A stretch of DNA of 38,011 nucleotides from Saprospiraceae bacterium (GTDB lineage Bacteria > Bacteroidota > Bacteroidia > Chitinophagales > Saprospiraceae): positions 1-38,011 of the forward strand of contig JAHDFB010000030.1 in NCBI GenBank assembly GCA_020628475.1, written 5' to 3'. This document shows positions 8,050-16,534 of the stretch, piece by piece. Position 1 is the stretch's first letter, and every line of letters begins with the position of its first letter. The translations under genes and the position numbers were made by a program. The notes under the pieces were generated by a model. It searched no databases, was not told where the DNA came from, and saw nothing but the letters and a program-made list of their open reading frames with translations.

Positions 8050-8426
8050 GTATTTTTTCTAAAAAATGATAAAAAGAAGGATATCCATCCCACGATAAAA
8101 AACATACCACCAATAGGGGTGATGGCTCCTAGCCAGGTTAATCGTGTACCGATTAACCATTCAGAAACGGAAAGGGTATAGAGACTTCCACTAAAGAAAA
8201 ACATACCAACCAAGAAAAAGCGATAGGTCCATTTTAAACCTTTACGATCATGCTGTGCATATATGGCTGCGGTGATTAAGATGGCTATGGCGTGATAAAA
8301 TTGATAGCGTACGCCTATTTCATAGATGCCTAGATCTACTTCTGTTAAATGGGACTGTAGAAAATGAGCCCCCATTGCGCCCAAGGTTACTGCAATACCT
8401 GCGGTAAAAGCGCCGACCTGTATCAT
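8046..8426 (-). CDS. DUF423 family membrane protein
   Basis: A small membrane protein with four helices and the family pattern: GAFTAGIAVTLGAMGAHFL at the N terminus, YQFYHAIAILI in the second helix and GAITPIGGMFFIVGW near the end. The ATG at 8426 gives 126 residues, the usual family length, and puts the start just before helix 1. The frame stays open to a TTG at 8474 (142 residues) and contains a GTG at 8447. Those longer starts add only a hydrophilic leader not typical of the family. The stop overlaps the M32 start. The biochemical function of DUF423 is unknown. Confidence 0.85.
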   Translation of the reverse strand: MIQVGAFTAGIAVTLGAMGAHFLQSHLTEVDLGIYEIGVRYQFYHAIAILITAAIYAQHDRKGLKWTYRFFLVGMFFFSGSLYTLSVSEWLIGTRLTWLGAITPIGGMFFIVGWISFFLSFFRKNT

Positions 8427-8525
8427 TCTGTTTAATCTTGCTTCCACGTTTTTTGTTTTTTGTAAAATTATCAATTAACCATTAATCGCTGCATTTTGTT
8501 TTGGAGTATGTTTTGAGCCAAGCTT

Positions 8526-9209
8526 CTAAGGTGTTTCTAAAGACCAATCGATTCGTTTTCTTCCTTTGGATACTAAATATTCATTGGTCTTCGAAAAATG
8601 CTGACAACCTTGAAATTTGTCCCGTGCTAATGGCGAAGGATGTGCGGCTTCTAAAACAAGATGCTTTGTCTCGTCAATCAGTGCCTTTTTGGATTGAGCG
8701 AATTTACCCCATAACAAAAATACGATGTTATTTCCTTGATCTGATAGTATTTTCATGATTTGATCCGTCAGTGTTTCCCAGCCCCATTTACTATGAGAAG
8801 CCGCCGATTTGTGTTCTACCGTTAATATGGCGTTTAAGAGTAATACTCCTTGATCGGCCCACTTAGTAAGATCGCCATGAATGGGGTATTCAAGCTGAAC
8901 ATCATTCATCATCTCTCTGAATATATTTCTCAAAGAAGGAGGAATTTTGATACCTCGTGGAACAGAAAAGGACAGCCCCATCGCTTGTCCTTGACCATGA
9001 TAAGGATCTTGTCCAAGAATAACTACTCGAACATCTTGGAATGGGACCTTTTCTAAAGCATAAAAGATCTTGGAGCGATTAGGATGTATGATTTTTTTTT
9101 CTTGATAGGCTTTCGCCAAAAGACGTTCTAATGCTATAAAGTAGTCTTTTGCAAATTCAGCTTCCAATGCAGTTTTCCAATCTGTGGGTATATAATCTTG
9201 CAATATCAT
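8526..9209 (-). CDS. ung: Uracil-DNA glycosylase, family 1
   Basis: A 227-residue base-excision repair enzyme that removes uracil from DNA. The water-activating loop GQDPYHG is at about 66-72, with catalytic Asp68. The proline-rich loop IPPSLRNIF is at about 89-97, the uracil-binding block VLLLNAILTVE follows, then the LLWGKFAQ strand and the leucine-loop HPSPLAR at about 190-196. The length and motif order are standard. It is 18 nt downstream of the DUF1801 gene and probably shares its transcript. Confidence 0.97.
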   Translation of the reverse strand: MILQDYIPTDWKTALEAEFAKDYFIALERLLAKAYQEKKIIHPNRSKIFYALEKVPFQDVRVVILGQDPYHGQGQAMGLSFSVPRGIKIPPSLRNIFREMMNDVQLEYPIHGDLTKWADQGVLLLNAILTVEHKSAASHSKWGWETLTDQIMKILSDQGNNIVFLLWGKFAQSKKALIDETKHLVLEAAHPSPLARDKFQGCQHFSKTNEYLVSKGRKRIDWSLETP

Positions 9210-9227
9210 ATGTACAGGAAAGCCCTC

Positions 9228-9689
9228 TTACTTATTTCTTGGATCGGATTTAGCATAAACCTCTAGAAAATCCTCGGGACTCAGTTTGGTCATTAATTCT
9301 TCGAGTAAGGCATAAGGGATATCGTCCATTTTTTTGAATCGAATACAGCTTTTTCCCATATCTAATTTGCGCTTGCAATGTTTGGCATATTCGGCAATGA
9401 ACCAATCGTGGATTTCGGGAATGGCATAGATGCCACTATGGTATAAGGCCACAAAATTCTTTTGAGAAGCCACGCTGGCAAATGGAACTGGAAGTTTTGG
9501 ATCACAGTGATATCCACCTTCGTATAAGCTATGAGGAATTGTTGCGGAAGGCATGCTGTAATTGATACAAAACTCAAATCCTTTCGGCATTTTTGATTTG
9601 AATATATCGAAAATTCTTTGAACAGGCTCTTGTCTCTCTTCAGGAAGCTGTGCGATATATTCTTCTGGAGTATTAGCTTTATAATTCAT
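9228..9689 (-). CDS. DUF1801 domain protein (YdhG-like)
   Basis: A 153-residue soluble protein that matches the DUF1801 fold: start TPEEYIAQLPEERQEPVQRIFDIF, middle FEFCINYSMPSATIP, then VPFASVASQKNFVALYHSGIY, and C terminus DMGKSCIRFKKMDDIPYALLEELM. The family is frataxin-like in fold and has no proven reaction; some relatives are linked to iron or general stress. It has no signal peptide or membrane helix. It lies directly upstream of ung. Confidence 0.88.
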   Translation of the reverse strand: MNYKANTPEEYIAQLPEERQEPVQRIFDIFKSKMPKGFEFCINYSMPSATIPHSLYEGGYHCDPKLPVPFASVASQKNFVALYHSGIYAIPEIHDWFIAEYAKHCKRKLDMGKSCIRFKKMDDIPYALLEELMTKLSPEDFLEVYAKSDPRNK

Positions 9690-9775
9690 TATTCCTTTTA
9701 TTCAAATGTAATTCTATTTCATCTATATTCCGTTATTTATAGCCATCATAATTCTCTTAAAAGATGACATAAAAA

Positions 9776-9799
9776 AAGCCCAATCGTGCGATTGAGCTT
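9776..9799 (-). terminator. Terminator of the exported thioredoxin-like gene
   Basis: AAGC-C-CAATCG pairs with CGATTG-A-GCTT around a TG loop: 10 pairs and one mismatch. Read on the minus strand it ends in seven U, the direction of the thioredoxin-like gene that stops 24 nt before it. Confidence 0.82.
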
Positions 9800-9822
9800 C
9801 TTGTATTTTTATATGTTTTAAA

Positions 9823-10359
9823 TTACTCTCCAGAATTGGTTTCTCGCTGAGCAATCATTCGATCACATGCATCCGTAAATTCAGATACCGTTTTGGAGTA
9901 GCCCGTTTTTCCTAAAGCTGCGATGGCATATTTACCTTCGGCATCTTTTGATAAGTCAAATACCCATACAGTTGGATAGCCTCTTACATTGAATGCTCGT
10001 TGTAACTGCGCATTTTGTTGTCTTATTTCAGCAGGTAGTTGTTTTCTTTTTGGAAAATCTAACTCTAGTAGAATCACGTTTTCATCTGCCCAAGTTTTGA
10101 AATCATTTTTAGAAAAGACAGATGCTGTCAATCTTTTACACCAACCACACCAGTCAGATCCTGTAAAATTAGCCATGATCGGCTTACCTGTTTCTTGAGA
10201 TAATCTATATGCTTCATCAAGATCAACCAACCAACCTTCATTTTCCGCTTTATACTCTGCCTTTGAAGTTGCATTTTGTGCTTGAACAGAGAAACTAGCA
10301 GCGATAGCCAAAACAAAGATGAAAGCTGATAGCATTCTTGATTTTAAGGTCATTTTCAT
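9823..10359 (-). CDS. Exported thioredoxin-family protein (WCGWC)
   Basis: A 178-residue periplasmic protein with a Sec signal peptide (about 1-28, ending SVQAQ). Its thioredoxin-like domain carries DWCGWCKRL (Cys71, Cys74) and the cis-proline loop RGYPTVWVFD (Pro129). The WCGWC active site and the preceding EAYRLSQETGKPIMANFTGSDW block fit the Thioredoxin_7/DUF255-like group rather than TlpA/ResA. It probably reduces or isomerises disulfides in the periplasm; partner unknown. The gene stands alone between a terminator and a candidate promoter at 10384-10391. Confidence 0.92.
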   Translation of the reverse strand: MKMTLKSRMLSAFIFVLAIAASFSVQAQNATSKAEYKAENEGWLVDLDEAYRLSQETGKPIMANFTGSDWCGWCKRLTASVFSKNDFKTWADENVILLELDFPKRKQLPAEIRQQNAQLQRAFNVRGYPTVWVFDLSKDAEGKYAIAALGKTGYSKTVSEFTDACDRMIAQRETNSGE

Positions 10360-10383
10360 TTTTTCTTATTTATATATTTTCAG

Positions 10384-10391
10384 TAAATATA
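10384..10391 (-). promoter_or_regulatory. Candidate -7 element (TATATTTA) of the thioredoxin-like gene
   Basis: TATATTTA on the minus strand ends 24 nt before the ATG. It differs in the last base from the Bacteroidota -7 consensus TAnnTTTG, and the same octamer recurs at a similar distance before the genes starting at 12420, 16535 and 33541. No clear -33 TTTG is seen. Confidence 0.4.
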
Positions 10392-10637
10392 AGTGATAAT
10401 TCTAATATTTAATAGGCCTATATCATAAGGCGTACAATTTCTGAACGCTCCTAGGCGCAGTAAAGTTACAATATGCAGCAGCAAGGAAGCATAAAATTTT
10501 GTTAATTGTCTATTGGAAGATATTTTTAAAGTCTATAAGGCGCTATATCATAGGTTTTCTGAGTAGATCGCTTTCTTGTCATCGGTGTTTGGAATATGTA
10601 TTAATTTAGTGGACTTCAACAAAACTTTCTTGAATTC

Positions 10638-11417
10638 ATGGACATAATAAGCCAACCACTGGGATTTCGAGGTTCCATACCCTTGTACTATCCCAAGTCG
10701 GATGCCGATTATACATCTGATCCTTATGAACAGTATCATCAGGTTGTTCTAAGAAATGTGCGCAATTATTTTCTTACTGATTTCGGAAAACAGACGATTG
10801 ATTTTCTACAGGCCTGTATGATTTCAAAATCTCAAGAAGGTTCTAGAGTAATTGTGGAATTGGGTTGTGGTATCGCTTATCACTTGGCTGCTTTATGTGA
10901 TGCATTCATAGAGGATCAATTTTACGGATTCGATTCGAGTTATCAAATGCTCCGAATGGGACATGAATTATATAAGGAAGCTGCATCGAGCCAATCTGTT
11001 TCTGTGCCTGCTGCATTGGAAGGATTTGCAGCCTTTCGACTAGATCAACGACAATTCGATCATATGCACTTGGCTTTGAGTAAGGCAGATATCTTGCCAT
11101 TGGCTGATGCCTGTTGCGATATTGTCTATAGTTGTTTTCTATGGGACAGAATGCCCGATTTAGAGGCTTTTGTACAAGAACAGGGACGTATACTAAAAAG
11201 GGGAGGATCTATGATTATAGTGACGCCGCTTAACTATCGGAATCGACTACATTGGGAAAACTGGTATCCAAGTTCTAGAATTATTGAAAAAATTACGGCA
11301 TATGGTTTTGAGCTAGTACGGTCAGATACATGGCAAGAAACCGAGCGGATCGATCATCATGGAAATGCTTTACATTGGCAGGTAACGGGGATGCATTGGA
11401 TAAAAAAAGATATTTGA
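10638..11417 (+). CDS. Class I SAM-dependent methyltransferase
   Basis: A 259-residue soluble protein with the Rossmann SAM-binding core. Motif I is VIVELGCGIAYH (about 71-82), the acidic end of strand 2 is FYGFDSSYQML (about 96-106), motif III-like ILPLADACCDIVYSCFLWDRM follows, and GRILKRGGSMIIVTPLNYR ends the core. The late LHWENWYPSSRIIEKITAYGFELV resembles small-molecule or quinone-type methyltransferases. The substrate cannot be told. It is monocistronic in appearance: 278 nt of noncoding DNA precede it and a GC-rich repeat follows its stop. Confidence 0.88.
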   Translation: MDIISQPLGFRGSIPLYYPKSDADYTSDPYEQYHQVVLRNVRNYFLTDFGKQTIDFLQACMISKSQEGSRVIVELGCGIAYHLAALCDAFIEDQFYGFDSSYQMLRMGHELYKEAASSQSVSVPAALEGFAAFRLDQRQFDHMHLALSKADILPLADACCDIVYSCFLWDRMPDLEAFVQEQGRILKRGGSMIIVTPLNYRNRLHWENWYPSSRIIEKITAYGFELVRSDTWQETERIDHHGNALHWQVTGMHWIKKDI

Positions 11418-11442
11418 TAGTAGTACTATGATTGATCTCATT

Positions 11443-11533
11443 GCGTCAACGGTAGGAGCGGGTGGCAGCTGTGGAGCGCAGCGAAATAGCTGACTACGAG
11501 CGGATGACGTGCCCGGACGCCCTCTTTATAAAA
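11443..11533 (+). repeat. GC-rich intergenic repeat, copy 1
   Basis: A GC-rich block in AT-rich surroundings, beginning GCGTCAACGGTAGGAGCGG and ending in GACGCCCTCTTTATAAAA. It shares the blocks CGGTAG-AGCGG, GCG-ATGACG, GTGCCC and ACGCCCT, in that order, with the reverse complement of 36440-36536. Internal pairing is possible (CAGCT at 11466 with AGCTG at 11488; GCGTC at 11443 with GACGC at 11516). It starts 26 nt after the methyltransferase stop and runs into the end of the CPBP gene, supplying its last codons and stop. Confidence 0.65.
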
Positions 11534-12420
11534 ATATAATAATAGGCATACAAAACGATACTGAAGAAGATGATGTAGATCAATACTTGCCCCCATCCAA
11601 TGTGATTGTCGTTTAATTTCCAAATGGCGTCAGTTTGTATGACAGCATCAGAATAAGTTACTGTCAAAGCGCCGAATATGTTGTTTGCGGCGTGAATTCC
11701 CAAGGCTATTTCAATTCCATTGTCCCAAATCGTTAAAACAGCTAGCGCGAAGGCAAAACAAAAGTAGTATGTGAACATGACTGGCCATCCAAATGCTGCA
11801 ACCTCTGGATTAGGCATGTGAGCTAGACCAAATAATATGGAAGTTATGGTTACCGAAATGATTGGATATTTTGACAACAGTGAAAAGGCTTGAAGTAGAT
11901 ATCCTCGGAAGAACAATTCTTCTGTACTCGTCTGTATGGGCAATAAGAATAAGGAGACGAACAGCAAGGGAATGAATTTTCGAAGTTCAAATTGAACGCT
12001 ATAGTTATCGGGATCAAAGATCATATCAAATAAGATCGTCAAGGACATTAAAATTACCCAAATGCTTACTGAAAAAACGATGCGATTCCAACGTATTTTA
12101 CCTGCTGGATTGATCAGCGTACGAAAACTACGTTTATGAATAACCCGTATGGCAAAAATCAGTGCAATCAGGAAAAAGGCAAAGGAGGCGATGAGCATGC
12201 TCAGTCCTATGTTTTTGTCTAAGCCTAATGCTTCGAAATTCCAGTCCAATTGCAAGTTGATCCATTCCTCTTCGGTGAAGTTGGATTTATCGCCCCATTC
12301 AAAATACATTTCTAAGGGAATCGATCCTAAGAGCATTCCCACGAGTAGAATGACTACGATGGATAGCAGATAGGCCCACCATTTGTTATTTCCCGATTTT
12401 GCTAAGGCTAAGTATTCCAT
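11494..12420 (-). CDS. CPBP family intramembrane metalloprotease
   Basis: A 308-residue polytopic membrane protein with the three CPBP/Rce1 motifs: EELFFRG (glutamates and arginine of motif 1, about residues 167-173), FGLAHM (motif 2 histidine) and GIHAANN (motif 3 histidine and asparagine). About eight hydrophobic helices are present. Family members are glutamate intramembrane proteases involved in processing membrane or prenylated peptides; here the substrate is unknown. The last nine residues (RASGHVIRS) and the stop codon are encoded by GC-rich repeat copy 1, so the native C terminus may have been replaced. A candidate promoter is at 12440-12447. Confidence 0.92.
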   Translation of the reverse strand: MEYLALAKSGNNKWWAYLLSIVVILLVGMLLGSIPLEMYFEWGDKSNFTEEEWINLQLDWNFEALGLDKNIGLSMLIASFAFFLIALIFAIRVIHKRSFRTLINPAGKIRWNRIVFSVSIWVILMSLTILFDMIFDPDNYSVQFELRKFIPLLFVSLFLLPIQTSTEELFFRGYLLQAFSLLSKYPIISVTITSILFGLAHMPNPEVAAFGWPVMFTYYFCFAFALAVLTIWDNGIEIALGIHAANNIFGALTVTYSDAVIQTDAIWKLNDNHIGWGQVLIYIIFFSIVLYAYYYIFIKRASGHVIRS

Positions 12421-12439
12421 ATTTTGAATCTGACGGTTG

Positions 12440-12447
12440 TAAATATA
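12440..12447 (-). promoter_or_regulatory. Candidate -7 element (TATATTTA) of the CPBP gene
   Basis: TATATTTA on the minus strand, 19 nt upstream of the ATG. It is the same octamer as before three other genes in the window and matches TAnnTTTG except for the last base. No convincing -33 element is seen. Confidence 0.4.
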
Positions 12448-12493
12448 CAGTTAAATTAGATATGATGACTTCCATAAATCGCTTGACAAGATA

Positions 12494-12501
12494 TACTTTT
12501 G
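12494..12501 (+). promoter_or_regulatory. Candidate -7 element (TACTTTTG) of the CotH-like gene
   Basis: An exact match to the Bacteroidota -7 consensus TAnnTTTG, 59 nt before the ATG at 12561. A TTGAC lies too close upstream (12484-12488) to act as the -33 element. Confidence 0.4.
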
Positions 12502-12560
12502 GGGCTTATTTTACGTTGTAATTACAGTTTCTGAATACCCAATTAATCCTTTACGACGAT

Positions 12561-13922
12561 ATGAAATCAATTTGGATCGCTTTACTTTTTCTGTTCGTAG
12601 GTACATTTTTTTCTTGCAAAAAACACCTCTTTGGGGTATTGGGAGATACTCTTACTGATGATTTTAGCTTTACTAGAATTCGAGTGCCTGGGATTGCTTG
12701 TTCGACGAACGATACGTTGCAGACCTTTGATCAGGGCTTTCTAACGTTTTCGAATGAGCATATTTTATGCGTACAAATCGAAATGGATGCGTCCGATTTC
12801 GAGCAGATGCGTTTCGAGTCTCGATTTGGTCCTAGTATTTTGGATCAGGATGGAAGTACGGTTATTTCTACCTTTTTTGAGTATTTACCGCAGTGTGATG
12901 TGGCTTGGCCCGATCATTATCAATGGTATGAAGCGGATATGACGATCGATGGATTGTCGATGGACCACATTGGAATTCGTAAAAAAGGTTTCTTAGGGTC
13001 GATTTTTTCTAATGCCCCTTCGATCAAATTGAAAACGAATCATTTCGATGCGGATCAATCTTTTGGAAAGACAAAGAATATTACCTTGAATAATAATGCG
13101 GAAGATCCGACGCGTCTTCGAATGATCTATAATTTGAAGATTTTTGAAAAGATGAATTATCCGGCGCCTCGTGCCCATCTAGCCAATGTCTCGATTAATG
13201 GTGAACACTTGGGTGCTTATACCCATCTCGAGGCGATCGATGATGATTTTTTGATGCGGGCATATGGTAATAGCAATGGACATCTGTATGAAGGTCAATT
13301 GGCCGATTTTATTTTAGATAATGTCACACGATGGGATGCGAAAACGACGTATACCGATGTGCTTTTCAATCCTTTGAGAAATATTGCAAGGGTTATTGAA
13401 TCTTCAGACGATGACGATTTGGTTTCGGCGCTCAGCGCCTACATTGATTTGGAGGCCTTTGTCGATTTTTGGGCTTTGGAAGTATTTTTAGGACATGAAG
13501 ATGGATACTCCAGCAATCGGAATAATTTCTTGGTTTATTTTGATTCTGGTATTGGTAATCGCGTGCGTTTTATTCCTTGGGGATTGAATTATATGAATCA
13601 AGTGGATGCACCAAATGAGGCCTTCAATGCTTACATTGCGGCTGCTTTGCCGAGGCGATTGTCGAGAATAGAGGATATCTCTAGCTTGTTTGAATCGAGA
13701 TTGCAGTATATTTTGGATGAAATATGGGAGGAATCCGAGGTCATCGGTTGGATTGATGATTATTCCGGTTTGGTGGAGAGTGCGCAGGTGGATGAAAATT
13801 ATGAAGCCATGGTCGCTGAGATGAAAACGTGGGTCCTGGGTCGACGCGCGCAGATAGAGCAATGGTTGGAAGATGGATTGCCGATGGCTGAGGCCGGTGT
13901 TAGTAAAGATTGTTTGTTTTGA
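12561..13922 (+). CDS. CotH-like lipoprotein with altered kinase motif
   Basis: A 453-residue protein with a lipoprotein signal peptide (FFSC, Cys19). The CotH fold is recognisable from about 120: IGIRKKGFLGS, PSIKLKTNHFDADQSFGKTKNITLNNNAEDPTRLRMIYN, PRAHLANVSINGEHLGAYTHLEAIDDDFL, and FWALEVFLGHEDGYSSNRNNFLVYFD. CotH proteins are atypical protein kinases. At the block that in most members I recall reads IPWDxD, this protein has IPWGLN, so a metal-binding acidic residue seems lost. It may be a pseudokinase or structural homologue. Its TGA overlaps the likely TTG start of the DUF2490 gene, so the pair is probably translationally coupled. Confidence 0.85.
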   Translation: MKSIWIALLFLFVGTFFSCKKHLFGVLGDTLTDDFSFTRIRVPGIACSTNDTLQTFDQGFLTFSNEHILCVQIEMDASDFEQMRFESRFGPSILDQDGSTVISTFFEYLPQCDVAWPDHYQWYEADMTIDGLSMDHIGIRKKGFLGSIFSNAPSIKLKTNHFDADQSFGKTKNITLNNNAEDPTRLRMIYNLKIFEKMNYPAPRAHLANVSINGEHLGAYTHLEAIDDDFLMRAYGNSNGHLYEGQLADFILDNVTRWDAKTTYTDVLFNPLRNIARVIESSDDDDLVSALSAYIDLEAFVDFWALEVFLGHEDGYSSNRNNFLVYFDSGIGNRVRFIPWGLNYMNQVDAPNEAFNAYIAAALPRRLSRIEDISSLFESRLQYILDEIWEESEVIGWIDDYSGLVESAQVDENYEAMVAEMKTWVLGRRAQIEQWLEDGLPMAEAGVSKDCLF

Positions 13923-14623
13923 GAATAGCGGTTCCCTATATATATAGATGTCTATTGTTTTGTTTGGTTTTGGGCTGGGGCGCCCAAAGTGCGAACGGAC
14001 AGAGTCAAACAGATTTTAGGAGTTGGAATGCTTTAGAATTGGAAACCAATCTTTCTAAAAAATGGAAGCTGGGTTGGACGAATCAGTTTCGATTCGACTC
14101 GAACATTACGAGCTTTGATCGATATATTTCGCAGGCAGATATTTCCTATGATTTTTATAAAAATTATCGTATTGCATATGGCTTGCGCTATGTGTTGAAA
14201 TGGGATAATACGGGTTCTACGCAGGGACTTCGTTCCTTCATGCGTTACCAGTGGGATTTATCGTATCGCTATAAGGTGAAGCGATTGAAAATTACTTACC
14301 GCTACCGATATCAACGACAACATGAACTCGGGAAATCCCGTTTGGAGGGAGATTTTCCGGGAATAGATCACCGTCTGAAGATTAAATTTGGATATAATAT
14401 TCGAGATTGGAAATGGGATCCTTATGGATCGGCCGAAATGTTTTATCATTTACAACAAGGCAGTTATAATGGCGTGGACCGATATCGATTTGTCCTTGGA
14501 AGTCGAAGAAATTGGGAGGATATCGGAAGCTTGAAAATTCAATTGGCGTATCAAGTACAGAGTCGAGTTTGGCGTCCTGATATGGATGTTATTCTGCTGG
14601 TGGGCTGGACCAAAACTTTTTAA
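13919..14623 (+). CDS. DUF2490 family outer-membrane-type protein
   Basis: A protein of about 234 residues with a signal peptide (CLLFCLVLGWGAQSANGQ), then repeated amphipathic beta strands with alternating aromatic and charged residues (RIAYGLRYVLKW, YQWDLSYRYKV, LKITYRYRYQRQHELGKS). It ends in an aromatic residue (WTKTF), as outer-membrane barrels do. The frame has no ATG; a TTG at 13919 overlaps the CotH TGA by 4 nt and gives the best signal peptide, while another TTG lies at 13910. DUF2490 genes are common in Bacteroidota and of unknown function. Pairing with CotH suggests a joint role at the outer membrane. Confidence 0.85.
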   Translation: MRIAVPYIYRCLLFCLVLGWGAQSANGQSQTDFRSWNALELETNLSKKWKLGWTNQFRFDSNITSFDRYISQADISYDFYKNYRIAYGLRYVLKWDNTGSTQGLRSFMRYQWDLSYRYKVKRLKITYRYRYQRQHELGKSRLEGDFPGIDHRLKIKFGYNIRDWKWDPYGSAEMFYHLQQGSYNGVDRYRFVLGSRRNWEDIGSLKIQLAYQVQSRVWRPDMDVILLVGWTKTF

Positions 14624-14647
14624 GCTTCTTATTTTTCCAAGAGATGA

Positions 14648-14655
14648 TATATTTG
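14648..14655 (+). promoter_or_regulatory. Candidate -7 element (TATATTTG) of the two-component genes
   Basis: An exact match to TAnnTTTG, 31 nt before the TTG start of the histidine kinase. The sequence before it (TTATTTTTCC) has no good -33 TTTG. Confidence 0.4.
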
Positions 14656-14686
14656 AGCCATTAGAAGTTTTTAAACGGTATTCGAC

Positions 14687-15712
14687 TTGGGAAGAAGGAA
14701 AATTATTGGAAGACATGTATTATTTTGGATAGTCATTTTTGCTTTCTACTTATTTTCTTCTACAAGTTCGGAGCTTTTCAAGCTGTCGCTTGTGACTACA
14801 CTGTTTAAACTACCATTGCTTATGATTGCCGCCTACTTTTTCAATCATTGGCAAATTCCGATGTATTTCGAAAAAAAACGATATTTTACTTTTGGTATTT
14901 CCATGATACTTGTCATTTTCTTGTTGGTTGTTCTATTTCGGCTGATGGGATATTTTTATCTGGATCGTTTTTGCACAAGTGGACCTTATCCGTTACTGAG
15001 TTTTGTTGATTTCCCATTGTATATGTTTACTTTTCATATTCCGGCATTAACCATGTATTTTTTTAAATCCAACAGGGAACAAGAACAGGAGCGAGCCAAA
15101 AATCTTCAATTGCAAAAAGATAAGATTGAAACCGAATTAAAATATTTGAAATCTCAACTCAACCCCCATTTTTTATTTAATACATTCAACAATCTCTATG
15201 CCTATGTGCTCAATCAGTCTCCGAAAGCCCCTGATATGATTTTACAATTATCGGATATATTGGATTATATTTTGTATAAAAGTCAAAGTCCGAGAGTTCC
15301 ATTATTTAAGGAAGTAGAAGTCATAGAACATTATATCGCATTAGAGCAGATAAAATATGGAGATCGATTGCGTGTAATTTTTGATAAAAATGGAGATTAT
15401 CAGCATCTTGAAATCAGTCCGTTGATTTTATTATCCATCATAGAAAATGCTTTTAAGCATGGTGTTCGAAGTCAAATTGAAAAACCAAGTATACATATTC
15501 GATTAGAAAGAATTGAAGATGGTATTCAATTTCAAGTCCATAATAAAAAGGTTACAACATTAGCTACTGATTATCATGAAAAAGATAATCCCAACATTGG
15601 ATTGTCGAATATCCTTCGTCAATTAGAATTGATATATCCGAAGAAATATACTTTGGAAATTGATGAGTCGGAAGCTAATTATAATTTGAATTTAATTCTA
15701 AAGATTTATTGA
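14687..15712 (+). CDS. LytS/YpdA-type sensor histidine kinase
   Basis: A 341-residue membrane kinase. Four hydrophobic helices (about 9-24, 33-51, 68-88 and 105-126) form the sensor; there is no extracytoplasmic domain of size. A coiled coil (about 130-155, EQEQERAKNLQLQKDKIETELKYL) leads to the His_kinase domain with NPHFLFNTFN (phosphoacceptor His161). The ATP-binding N-box is LLSIIENAFKHGV (about 249-261), followed by NIGLSNILRQLELIY. The start is TTG at 14687; the only nearby ATG (14715) is out of frame. It is 1 nt upstream of the LytTR regulator, its likely partner. Confidence 0.93.
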   Translation: MGRRKIIGRHVLFWIVIFAFYLFSSTSSELFKLSLVTTLFKLPLLMIAAYFFNHWQIPMYFEKKRYFTFGISMILVIFLLVVLFRLMGYFYLDRFCTSGPYPLLSFVDFPLYMFTFHIPALTMYFFKSNREQEQERAKNLQLQKDKIETELKYLKSQLNPHFLFNTFNNLYAYVLNQSPKAPDMILQLSDILDYILYKSQSPRVPLFKEVEVIEHYIALEQIKYGDRLRVIFDKNGDYQHLEISPLILLSIIENAFKHGVRSQIEKPSIHIRLERIEDGIQFQVHNKKVTTLATDYHEKDNPNIGLSNILRQLELIYPKKYTLEIDESEANYNLNLILKIY

Positions 15713-15713
15713 T

Positions 15714-16412
15714 ATGGTGCGATGTCTTGTGGTTGATGATGAGTCCCCTGCGATTGATTTATTGAAACAGCATATAAGTTTGATCAAGGAGCTTGATCTT
15801 GCAGCTTATTGTTACAGTGCTGTAGAAGCTTTCTCAATCCTTCAAAAGGAATCTATTGATTTACTATTTTTAGACTTGGAAATGCCTGTGTTAAAAGGGC
15901 TTGATTTTTTGAAAAGCTTACATAAAGCACCGAAGGTCATTATAACGACCGCTTATCGGGATTATGCTGTTGAGTCCTATGATTTAGATGTGGTAGATTA
16001 TTTATTGAAACCGATTTCGTTTGAACGATTTGTTAAATCCATTGATCGATACCATGATAGATGTGCTACATTGGTGTCGAAAGAAAGCTGCAGTCAAAAA
16101 TCGAACTATTTTTATGTAAATATTAATAAGAGATACACCAAGATAAAGTATGATGAAATTCTATACATCGAAAGTTTAAAGGATTATGTGCGCATTCATA
16201 TGAAGGACCAACGTCTAATTGCTAAAATGAACATTGGAAAAATTGAATCTCAATTACCTTCGGATCGATTTTTACGGGTTCATAGATCCTTTATTATATC
16301 ATTGGATAAAATCAGTGCTTATACGCAAAAAGATATTCAGATTGCTGATTTTGAAATTCCGATTGGTTCAAGCTATCAATCAAAAATTTCTCCATGGATA
16401 CATGCCTACTAA
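15714..16412 (+). CDS. LytTR-family response regulator
   Basis: A 232-residue cytosolic regulator. The receiver domain (about 1-115) has the acidic pair DD (8-9), phosphoacceptor Asp54 in FLDLEMP, the Thr of VIITTAY and Lys in LLKPISF. The LytTR DNA-binding domain (about 130-230) carries YIESLKDYVRIH and the RFLRVHRSFIISLDKI motif. It begins 1 nt after the kinase stop, so the two form a classic pair. Targets are unknown; LytTR proteins bind pairs of short direct repeats about two helical turns apart, and such a pair exists at 17536-17565 in this window. Confidence 0.95.
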   Translation: MVRCLVVDDESPAIDLLKQHISLIKELDLAAYCYSAVEAFSILQKESIDLLFLDLEMPVLKGLDFLKSLHKAPKVIITTAYRDYAVESYDLDVVDYLLKPISFERFVKSIDRYHDRCATLVSKESCSQKSNYFYVNINKRYTKIKYDEILYIESLKDYVRIHMKDQRLIAKMNIGKIESQLPSDRFLRVHRSFIISLDKISAYTQKDIQIADFEIPIGSSYQSKISPWIHAY

Positions 16413-16501
16413 TACTTTTCAATACTTAGATGGATAATTCCTTTTCTTAGTCACTTAATGATCGTTTTTCTACTATTTCTAAATGATATTTCTTGAGCGG
16501 A

Positions 16502-16509
16502 TATATTTA
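16502..16509 (+). promoter_or_regulatory. Candidate -7 element (TATATTTA) of the TPR lipoprotein gene
   Basis: TATATTTA, 25 nt before the ATG at 16535. It is the same octamer, at nearly the same distance, as before the genes starting at 10359 and 33541. Confidence 0.4.
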
Positions 16510-16534
16510 GGGCTCACATTTTAAATTAAGAAAT

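Noticed and set aside
10411..10554. Repeated CTATATCATA words before the methyltransferase gene
   Set aside because: CTATATCATAAGG near 10418 and CTATATCATAGG near 10543 are short AT-rich words more than 100 nt apart; chance is sufficient.
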